Positions 5,831-12,331 of a DNA stretch of 12,331 bases are shown here, piece after piece. The translations under genes and the position numbers were made by a program. The notes beneath the pieces are model-generated. The model worked only from the letters and a program-made list of their open reading frames with translations. It was not told the origin of the DNA and searched no databases. Where the stretch lies: contig JBBPYR010000152.1 of assembly GCA_038199755.1 (NCBI GenBank), positions 1 through 12,331 of the forward strand, written 5' to 3'. Source of the stretch: JBBPYR01 sp038199755 (GTDB lineage: Bacteria > Chloroflexota > Ktedonobacteria > Ktedonobacterales > Ktedonobacteraceae). The first letter of the stretch is position 1. Every line of letters begins with the position of its first letter.

Positions 5831-8800
5831 ATGACACAACTTTTTGGCATCCAGTTGGATACCCTGGCAATTATCTTGGCTAGCGTCGCTGGCGCGATTG
5901 TGCTTGTCGTCCTCGTGCTTGCGTTGAGTAATCGCATCTTCTTCAAGATTGGTGTACGCAATATTCCACGCAGACGCGCCCAGATGGGCTTGATTGTCTT
6001 TGCATTGATGCTCTCCACCACGCTCCTCTCCAGCGTACTCGCCACAGGTGATGTCTTGACTGCCACTGTGCAGAGTGTCGCGGTCTATAACCTGGGCAAC
6101 CTTGACGAATTAATCGAGGGTGGCCGTGGCGCAAATGGCCTCTATCCTGACGATGTGTATTATAGAGTCGCGCAACGGGCAAAGCAAAATAGCGATATTG
6201 CCGCCGTCGCGGGTGTTCTGCGTGAGCGTGATCTGTTGGTGGCCGATCAAACATCGCGTCAAGTGCGTTCCAGCGTAACTGCACTGGGCGTTATTCCTGG
6301 TAGCGAGAGTGGCTTTGGTGGTATGCAAGATATCAAGACGAAGACGCACCGCCAGATAGCTCAACTCAAGCCTGATGAGGTGTATCTGAATCAAACGGTG
6401 GCTACGCTATTGAATGCCCGTGCTGGCGATACGCTCTATCTGTATGCGAAACGCTGGCCCGGCCAACGCTTTGTCGTGCATGTGGCGGCGATTGTGTCCG
6501 ATGATGGTCTGGTGGGTGATAACCCTTTTATTTTGTCGCAGGTGCAACTGTTCCGTGGCATCGAACATGATCCCGATGCCATCAATCAGATCTATGTTGC
6601 CAATCGTGGTGGCGGCGGTATCAGTGGCTTAGGGCTATCGGGTCGCGTCGCGGATACGCTGCAAGACTGGATTCCCGGTTTCGTGCATGTGATTCAGGTG
6701 AAGCAAAACGGTGTGCAGGTCTCGCAGCTAGAGCAGGATATCTTTTCGCGTGTCTTTGCGCTCTTCTGCCTCTTCGCCCTGGCGATTGGCTTGTTGCTGA
6801 TTTTCCTCATTTTTGTGCTGCTGGCAGCTGAGCGACGAGCCGAGATGGGCATGGCGCGGGCCATTGGCGTGCAACGTAGGCATCTGATTCTGATGTTCCT
6901 CTTCGAAGGTGCCATCTACGATTTGATCGCCTCGTTTATTGGTTTGCTCGCGGGTGTGTCTACCAGTTTCCTGGTGGTGCTCATCTTGACGCCTGTGCTG
7001 CAACGCTTTAACTTCCCACTCAAGCTGTCGTTTCAACCGCGCAGTATGATTATCGCCTACTGCCTGGGGGTCATCTTCACCTTCTGCTCGGTCGCGCTAG
7101 CCTCCTGGCTGGTCAGCCGTATGACGGTGGTTGAGGCCATGCGCGACCTGCCTGAGCAAAATAATTCGCGTCTCTCGCTCGGCGAGTTGGGTGTGCGCCT
7201 GCTCGCTCTGCTCAAGCAAGGCGGGCGGGCACTGCTACGACGCAATGGGCGCGCCATTCGTCGTGTGCTGTTTGAGCACTTGCCCAATACGCTGGCTGGC
7301 ATTCTGGTATCCTTGGTGCTACTCGGCTTTGTGCCGCTACTAGCGGGCTATGCGTTGATGCAAATTGGCCTCGATCAGGCGATCATCATTCCCTTCTCGC
7401 TCGGCCTCTCCCTATTGCTGATTGGTGCGGGCCTGTTGCTAGAGGCCATCGTCGCCTTGTTGTGCCGCGGTATCATATGGGCAAGAAATAGGGCGCCAGT
7501 AAAGGGACGCCCCTACAATGATACTATGCCCAGCGACAATTCCGATCATAGCGCGCCAATCGTTGATGTTTCGCGTATTATGCGAGTTGTGCATCGCGTT
7601 ATTGTGACTGCTATCGGGCTGGTGCTGGTGGGTTATTGGGCGTTGCCTTTTGATATTCTGGCGAATTTGGGCTTGCCCCGCTTTCAGGGCGGTATCGAAG
7701 TCTTTTTTGTGGCGGGTATGATGATGGTGTTGGGCTTGGTGTGGGTTGTGATTACAAATGCGGAGCTGATACTTGGGCCATTGCTCGCGCTATGCTCTTT
7801 GTTTCCGCGTGTCTATGCTACGGCGAAACTGGCCTCGGCCTATCCGTTGCAGCGCCGCTTTCGTATGGGCTTGAGTGTGGTGATGTTTTGTCTGGTGGTG
7901 TTCGCCATGACGGTGATGGCAGTGATCTCGAACGCAACGCAAAGCAGTTATGCCAATATCGATACCCAAACGGGCGGCTATGATATTCAGGCCACCAGCT
8001 ATTTTAAGCCCTTGCCGCTCACCAATTTGCGTCAGTCGCTAGCACAACACGGCATTGACCCAAACGCTTTTTCCTCTATCGGTGTGCGTAACACCACCGT
8101 GGTGTTGATGATGCAACTGAGTTCTGATGCGCCGCGCTGGAGCGTGTATCCCGCGCAAGTTGTCAGCGGCGGTTTCTTGCAGGGCTATGGCCTGCATCTC
8201 TCGGCTCGTGCCAAGGGCTTTGCCAACGATGCAGCTATCTGGAAGGCTTTGCAGGAGCACCCTGATTATGCCCTGATCGATAGTAGCGCGCTTCCCTTCA
8301 ACCCGAACACGGTGAGCAATTCACCTGTCTACGATCCCAATGCTCCCACTGGTGCTGCCGCGGGTGCGCCCTCGAAGCCGCCGAATTTTCCGCAGCAATT
8401 TACTTATGCCATGAGCGGCGTGTATCAGGGTGATAGCTCGTTTGCGGCCACGCCTGTCTGGATCACTGGCCTACAGGCGCGGCAAGCGATCAAAATGACG
8501 ATTATCGGCGTCGTTGATAACAGTGATAGCTCGCATTTCGGGCTGTACATTCCCGCCACGAGCTATAGCGCGAGCAGTGTTGACCTCGATACGAGCCTCT
8601 TCCAGGCTGTCGACCCGAATCAGAACTTTGTGAACACGCAAAGCTACTACTTCAAGGTGGTGCCGGGGCAGGATAAGCATGCGCTCGCCCTGGCCCTCGG
8701 TTCTGCCTATCTCGATAATGGTTTAGAGACGACGGTGTTAGAGGATGCCATCTGGCAGGTGCGCGGCCCACGTATCCTGCTCAGCGACGTGCTGCTCGGT

Positions 8801-9184
8801 GTAGTTGGTATGACGCTCCTGCTCGGCGTAGCGGCCTTGGCGATCACGGGCACGCGTGCCGTGATCGAGCGCAGGCAGCAGATCGGCATGCTACGCGCCC
8901 TCGGCTGTAAACGGCAACTGATACAAGGGGCTTTCCTGCTAGAATCCTTCCTGGTGGGTGCATTGGGCAGCGTCCTCGGCGTGGTGCTTGGCCTTGTGCT
9001 TGCGAGCAACATCTTTGCTGCCAACTTTTTTGAGCAGTTCAACATCGGCCTGACCTTCAGCGTCCCCTGGCAACAACTAGGCGTGATTATCGGCGTTGCC
9101 CTCCTAGCTTCCTTCCTCGGAGCCCTGCTCCCCGCGTGGCAAGCCGGAAGAATCGCCCCCGCCGAAGCGATCCGCTATGCATAG
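5831..9184 (+). CDS. Large ABC transporter permease with two FtsX domains
   Basis: The 1117-residue membrane protein has an N-terminal helix (about 12-33) and a second at 50-72, then a large extracytoplasmic region (about 75-300). The first FtsX module follows (about 305-430, with AERRAEMGMARAIG at 333-346). Central helices lie between 485 and 660, with another at 680-700, then a second extracytoplasmic region (about 702-980). The last FtsX module spans about 985-1112, with ERRQQIGMLRALG near 1012-1025. This is the MacB/LolC/YbbP-type layout, which uses a separate ATPase for mechanical work on envelope substrates rather than classical transport. No ATPase gene lies in this window. The start has no strong ribosome binding site and is probably coupled to the hydrolase stop eight bases before. 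A palindromic-repeat-like fragment is read in frame at residues 554-562. Confidence 0.88.
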   Translation: MTQLFGIQLDTLAIILASVAGAIVLVVLVLALSNRIFFKIGVRNIPRRRAQMGLIVFALMLSTTLLSSVLATGDVLTATVQSVAVYNLGNLDELIEGGRGANGLYPDDVYYRVAQRAKQNSDIAAVAGVLRERDLLVADQTSRQVRSSVTALGVIPGSESGFGGMQDIKTKTHRQIAQLKPDEVYLNQTVATLLNARAGDTLYLYAKRWPGQRFVVHVAAIVSDDGLVGDNPFILSQVQLFRGIEHDPDAINQIYVANRGGGGISGLGLSGRVADTLQDWIPGFVHVIQVKQNGVQVSQLEQDIFSRVFALFCLFALAIGLLLIFLIFVLLAAERRAEMGMARAIGVQRRHLILMFLFEGAIYDLIASFIGLLAGVSTSFLVVLILTPVLQRFNFPLKLSFQPRSMIIAYCLGVIFTFCSVALASWLVSRMTVVEAMRDLPEQNNSRLSLGELGVRLLALLKQGGRALLRRNGRAIRRVLFEHLPNTLAGILVSLVLLGFVPLLAGYALMQIGLDQAIIIPFSLGLSLLLIGAGLLLEAIVALLCRGIIWARNRAPVKGRPYNDTMPSDNSDHSAPIVDVSRIMRVVHRVIVTAIGLVLVGYWALPFDILANLGLPRFQGGIEVFFVAGMMMVLGLVWVVITNAELILGPLLALCSLFPRVYATAKLASAYPLQRRFRMGLSVVMFCLVVFAMTVMAVISNATQSSYANIDTQTGGYDIQATSYFKPLPLTNLRQSLAQHGIDPNAFSSIGVRNTTVVLMMQLSSDAPRWSVYPAQVVSGGFLQGYGLHLSARAKGFANDAAIWKALQEHPDYALIDSSALPFNPNTVSNSPVYDPNAPTGAAAGAPSKPPNFPQQFTYAMSGVYQGDSSFAATPVWITGLQARQAIKMTIIGVVDNSDSSHFGLYIPATSYSASSVDLDTSLFQAVDPNQNFVNTQSYYFKVVPGQDKHALALALGSAYLDNGLETTVLEDAIWQVRGPRILLSDVLLGVVGMTLLLGVAALAITGTRAVIERRQQIGMLRALGCKRQLIQGAFLLESFLVGALGSVLGVVLGLVLASNIFAANFFEQFNIGLTFSVPWQQLGVIIGVALLASFLGALLPAWQAGRIAPAEAIRYA
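7489..7516. repeat. Repeat-like palindrome fragment inside the permease gene
   Basis: TAGGGCG (7489-7495) and CGCCCCTAC (7508-7516) form an imperfect hairpin. The second half matches exactly the outer arm of the intergenic repeat at 3362-3370. It is translated in frame as about nine residues (RAPVKGRPY) in a hydrophilic, probably cytoplasmic linker between two membrane segments. That is where an insertion would be tolerated. Confidence 0.45.
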
Positions 9185-9197
9185 CATAGGAACCAAG

Positions 9198-9269
9198 GCA
9201 GCAGCGAAGCTTCCTTTCCGACCGCCTGACGCGGCAGTGTAGACGCGATAGCGTCGTTGGCGGTCGGAA
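9198..9269. repeat. Composite palindromic repeat, third element (inverted tag)
   Basis: GCAGCAGCGAAGC (9198-9210) is the reverse complement of the 13-base tag found in copies 1 and 2. It is followed by an 11-bp stem, TTCCGACCGCC (9216-9226) with GGCGGTCGGAA (9259-9269). Inside that stem sits a smaller hairpin, GACGC-GATA-GCGTC (9242-9255). The tag is shared while the large palindrome differs from the other copies. It lies between the convergent permease and endonuclease genes and may affect 3' ends of both transcripts. Confidence 0.75.
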
Positions 9270-9307
9270 TACGGAGTAGTGACATTTGTGACACCCTGCT
9301 ACCCCAC

Positions 9308-10993
9308 TTAATGACGTTCACTTAGCCAGTGTTCATAGAGTGCGCTATATGCCTCATACCAAGCTGGGCCATGTGTGTAGACATTTTGAAGTTGCAACAC
9401 ACGATCAAGAAAATTGCGCATATCTGCACTGCTTATAGGTTGCACCTTCATACACTCTAGCAATTTGATAATTTGCCTGATCTCTAAGGCAACAACTGGA
9501 GTAGCCGTATTTGTTTTCATACTCGCCCAATAGCGTGCATTGTGGAAGGCATCAACCGTGTTCGCATCAAGCTGCTTCGCCACAAACACGCCATAAACAG
9601 GAATGGTTGTATTCTCTTTGATAACCTTGAAGACGTGCCTCGTAACAGGTTCCCCTTCTCTCGCAAATTGTTGGCTACCACTGGTGAGCGTCATCTCACA
9701 GACCAATTTGAAATCTTTATAAGTGAGAGTGAGATCCGCTGCTCCCCCTTTCGCATGATGAGTAGGATTCATATCCTCATCTATGTTAAAACCCCTCGTC
9801 TGACTAATTGGGCCAACAAGCTCATTCATCGCCAGAAAAAGTCGCCAGATGGCCCATTCCAGAAATGCAGGGGCATACGCACCACCGCCAAAAAAGGCAC
9901 CTGTACCTGCACTAATATCCTCTAACAGGTCTTGTATCTCATCTAATGCCTCTGGTGTAGCCTGGGTACGATAAAATTGTAGCTCACGCACCTGCTGCAA
10001 TTTTGTACGCAAACGTTTTTCGTAGGCTTGCAGGTCGGCAAGTGTTTTTCCCACAGGAGGCGCAGGTAATGTTGCGGGTTCGTTCACAGCGGTTGCAATT
10101 TCAACAAAACGTCTCTCAAGCGCGGCAATTTCTTGATCGAGAAAGAGCTTGTCATCTGTTGGCAGCAAAGGCAAGGCAGGGTTGTAAAATAGTTCGAGAT
10201 AATTAGTATCTGCGACGAGTGCTGTACCATCGTCAAGAAGCGCATCAATAATGGGCAAGCGCGAGTCAGCTAGTGTCAGCTTATTTCCTCGGAGGGTGAG
10301 CAAGCCGCTCATTAATGCATAGCGACCATTGCTATCAGCATAATCGAACAGTGAACCCGGTGCCAAACCGACACTATGAGCGACCGCTACGAGACGCTCT
10401 CGCGCAAGCTCCTGCTTAGCAACCTTCCCGGTGAGAGCGTTGTAGCTCGCTCGATACGCTCGAATATCTGCAAAAGCCCTCTCAAAAGCGGCTTCATCTC
10501 TTTCATCTAACACATTGATAACGTAAAGCGCGATCTCATGCTTTGTGAGTCCGATCAACCCCTCCTCATAGGCACGTTTCAAAAAGCGTAAGAGCAAACG
10601 AAAGGGACGTACATGAAAATTTTGGGTGCCAACTTTCTCTAATGGAGAAGGAATTTGATACTTGAGGAGTTGACGTAAGAAAATCGTTTCCTCAAGCTCT
10701 GGGTGATCTATCAGTAATCGCCCTACAGGGGTAATCTCCCACGGGTTGCCCCGCGACCAATCCGTCACAAAACCCAACTGCTTAAATGCGCTAGCGAACT
10801 TTCTGCCGCCATCATCGCCCTAAGTAGCACGGTCTGAGTCGACCAGACCAGCCTCAACCATCTCATTTAAGAACTCTTGTTGCTCTGCTTTTTTGAAAGG
10901 GCGACCACTCATCTTGTTAACAAACAGACGCAATGCCTCTCTCAACCGGAGAGGATTACGAGCCGTTGTGTTCCCCATGTTCCATGTATGCAC
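9308..10993 (-). pseudogene. AlwI / N.BstNBI-family type IIS restriction endonuclease, interrupted by an in-frame TAG
   Basis: Read from GTG at 10993, the frame encodes 561 codons with one TAG at codon 58 (10820-10822). The start has GGAGG nine bases upstream, overlapping the methyltransferase stop. The first residues contain WNMGNTTARNPLRL, a typical N-terminus for this family, and after the TAG the frame continues as GDDGGRKFASAFKQLGF without any shift. The C-terminal nuclease domain keeps the catalytic set as I recall it for Nt.BspD6I: Glu379 (LEW), Asp420 (AAD), Glu433 (CEMT), Glu446 and His453 (REGEPVTRH), with 13, 13 and 7 residue spacings. A gene caller would place a 489-residue protein from TTG at 10777, without the N-terminal DNA-recognition part. 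Relatives cut or nick near GAGTC or GGATC; which site applies here is unknown. Most likely it is a recently inactivated enzyme. Confidence 0.88.
10820..10822 (-). other. In-frame amber codon in the endonuclease gene
   Basis: The plus strand reads CTA, which is TAG in the endonuclease frame, between Thr57 and Gly59 counting from the GTG start. No other stop or frameshift occurs in the 561 codons. A single substitution, for example from CAG or TGG, would explain it. Confidence 0.9.
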
Positions 10994-10999
10994 GACAAA

Positions 11000-12070
11000 T
11001 CACCTCCCTACAAAAAGGAACTCCTTCACCTCGTTTTGATTATCCTTCACCTTATGCGCGTGTGTACCAAAGGAATAACGGTGATCGCACTCGTAGACCG
11101 TGACATCAGATTTGTATTGGGCAAGCATTGCCAAAATTTCTTCGCGATCAGGAATGCCGTTTGAGGAGTAAGACACCACGATAATAGAATCTCTAAACCG
11201 CGCAAAGATGGTATGAAATGCCTCGTAAATGCTCTTTTTGCTATCAAACAGGCTGGGAATACGACGAAACTTCTTTGTAAGTGTATGTTCTAAAATATCT
11301 AGATTTTCCCAATAGCGCGTCAACCCTTCGACAAAGTGATATCGGCGCGAATAATCGTTATCGCTGTGCGGCGAAACGTAAGGCGGATCGAGGTAGACAA
11401 GATCAAAATGTTGCTCTTCCGGCAACAAAAATATATCACTATTCAACGCCTGATCGACCTGCCCATTATCGAAGACAGCGGCATTAAATAGCTCAACCGC
11501 ATTACGAAAGTGCTGTTCCAACGAGGTCTGTAAATCGCGTCGCCCGTCGTTGTAGCGTACTCCTGTATACGTAAAAATGCCACGGGGACGCCGACGCAGA
11601 CAGGCATGCACCAGCGCGGCAAAAGCCAGCGATTGCTTAAAAGGGGAGGGCATCTGAAAAATGTGGGCAACCGTATTATCGAGCCATTGATTTTCGGCAT
11701 CCGTAAAATATAAGCCATTGAATGTTCTGGCGATAAAGTCTCCTGGCTCTGGATGTGGAGCGAGCAGTAACTCGACCTCCGAAGAAGATAACATCTCGGT
11801 ATTGTTCGCCACACACGCCTGCGCAATGTGATAACAAAAGTGCAACGCATCATTACTTGTGACCGCTTTGTTCATCGATTTGAACAAATAACTGACCGCT
11901 CCACTGCCACTACAGGCATCCAATACCGTCGTAAATTCTAGTTCCTTCACCACGTCGTAAATAAAGGGCAAAATAGCCTGTTTACTGCCCATATAGCGCG
12001 AACCAGGAAATTTGCCAAGCTGCATATTAATGTGTTGCTGACTAGCAATCAGACGTTGTGGAATGGCCAT
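11000..12070 (-). CDS. D12-class (Dam-type) DNA adenine-N6 methyltransferase
   Basis: The 356-residue enzyme transfers a methyl group from S-adenosylmethionine to adenine N6. FPGSRYMGSKQAIL (21-34) is the N-terminal motif X region, DACSGSGAVSYLF (51-63) is the AdoMet-binding motif I, SND (72-74) fits motif II, and LDPPY (227-231) is catalytic motif IV. This order is that of the alpha/D12 class. The start is fixed by GAGGAG six bases upstream. Only two bases separate it from the stop of the upstream methyltransferase, and the endonuclease start lies six bases after its stop, so all three are one operon. It probably methylates one strand of the asymmetric target of the cognate endonuclease. The frame is intact and the length is normal. 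Confidence 0.92.
   Translation of the reverse strand: MAIPQRLIASQQHINMQLGKFPGSRYMGSKQAILPFIYDVVKELEFTTVLDACSGSGAVSYLFKSMNKAVTSNDALHFCYHIAQACVANNTEMLSSSEVELLLAPHPEPGDFIARTFNGLYFTDAENQWLDNTVAHIFQMPSPFKQSLAFAALVHACLRRRPRGIFTYTGVRYNDGRRDLQTSLEQHFRNAVELFNAAVFDNGQVDQALNSDIFLLPEEQHFDLVYLDPPYVSPHSDNDYSRRYHFVEGLTRYWENLDILEHTLTKKFRRIPSLFDSKKSIYEAFHTIFARFRDSIIVVSYSSNGIPDREEILAMLAQYKSDVTVYECDHRYSFGTHAHKVKDNQNEVKEFLFVGR
11003..11007 (-). promoter_or_regulatory. Shine-Dalgarno GGAGG that places the endonuclease start at GTG 10993
   Basis: On the minus strand GGAGGTGA spans 11007-11000, so the ribosome binding site runs into the methyltransferase TGA stop. It is nine bases from GTG at 10993 but 24 from the next ATG at 10978, so GTG is the likely start. 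The overlap implies translational coupling of methyltransferase and endonuclease. Confidence 0.75.
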
Positions 12071-12072
12071 AA

Positions 12073-12331
12073 TTAACTCCTCGGCGTCACCAGAATTTCG
12101 CGCACAGCACCACGTCCAGCCCCATCTTGATTAATATTTCGTTTTGCATACACCACCTGAATAGTGTGCTGTGCATACAGTGAAAGGGTTTGCTCAGAAT
12201 AAGAATTGCTCAATACGGGATAGGCTCCCAGAGTCACCAACTCATGATAAAGCGTTGCGAGTTTGTACTGATCATCGGCCCGAAACTGCTCTTTGGTATA
12301 ACGCTTGAAATCTGAATACTGGCCTATCGGC
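12073..12331 (-). CDS. Second D12-class adenine methyltransferase, C-terminal 85 residues (runs off the window)
   Basis: The minus-strand frame open to the window edge encodes 85 residues ending in TAA at 12075-12073. It contains YSDFKRYTKEQF, DDQYKLATL, PVLSNS, VVYAKRNINQDG and REILVT. These are the characteristic C-terminal blocks of Dam-like methyltransferases: the region just after the DPPY motif, the LSNS strand, the AxRxIN segment and the terminal EILVT. The catalytic motifs would lie beyond the window. Its last codons contain the ribosome binding site of the next methyltransferase, which starts two bases after the stop. It is probably the partner that modifies the opposite strand of an asymmetric recognition sequence. 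Confidence 0.88.
   Translation of the reverse strand, partial: PIGQYSDFKRYTKEQFRADDQYKLATLYHELVTLGAYPVLSNSYSEQTLSLYAQHTIQVVYAKRNINQDGAGRGAVREILVTPRS
12077..12082 (-). promoter_or_regulatory. Shine-Dalgarno GAGGAG of the complete methyltransferase
   Basis: GAGGAG on the minus strand lies six bases before the ATG at 12070 and inside the end of the upstream methyltransferase frame. This indicates tight coupling of the two genes. Confidence 0.8.

Noticed and set aside
9308..10777. A 489-residue endonuclease gene starting at TTG 10777
   Set aside because: The same frame continues upstream with clear family homology (GNTTARNP and GRKFASAFKQLGF) to a GTG with a well-spaced GGAGG. The TTG has no ribosome binding site, so it only marks the first start-like codon after the TAG.

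Overview
This window looks like chromosomal DNA of a Chloroflexota-type bacterium, possibly Ktedonobacteria. That placement rests on an impression of moderate GC content, scattered GTAGGGGCG-type palindromic repeats, and the mix of a WalJ-like hydrolase, SecG and large FtsX-type permeases. It is an inference; the 23S fragment at the left edge would settle it.

Layout. Bases 1-394 are the 3' end of a 23S rRNA gene. A hairpin-rich spacer follows with no recognisable 5S gene, closed by an intrinsic terminator at 676-708. Next come two plus-strand enzyme genes, a TIM-barrel amidohydrolase (736-1572) and a WalJ/YycJ-like metallo-beta-lactamase-fold hydrolase (1600-2520). A small membrane protein with a C-terminal HNH-like zinc motif (2742-3269) sits between two copies of a composite palindromic repeat; the right-hand copy has perfect 37-bp arms. 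A minus-strand atypical SDR nucleotide-sugar epimerase-like gene (3415-4446) converges on that repeat. A 358-bp non-coding region then precedes a plus-strand run: secG (4805-5041), an SGNH-hydrolase lipoprotein (5055-5822) and an 1117-residue double FtsX permease (5831-9184). The SGNH hydrolase plus FtsX permease pairing recalls E. coli TesA with YbbAP, but no ATPase gene is present here.

The right end is a minus-strand restriction-modification operon of the AlwI / N.BstNBI type. In transcription order it holds the C-terminus of a Dam-like D12-class adenine methyltransferase (12073 to the window edge), a second complete D12-class methyltransferase (11000-12070) and the endonuclease gene (9308-10993). 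Two methyltransferases are what an asymmetric type IIS site requires, one per strand. The endonuclease frame runs from a well-spaced GTG start through the intact catalytic centre but is broken by one in-frame TAG at codon 58 (10820-10822). A conventional gene caller would start at a downstream TTG and miss the conserved N-terminus. This looks like a recently inactivated restriction enzyme with its protective methyltransferases retained, unless the TAG is a sequencing error or is read through.

The main points for follow-up are the amber-interrupted endonuclease, the modular palindromic repeat family (including a fragment that appears inside the permease coding sequence), and the membrane/HNH fusion protein.
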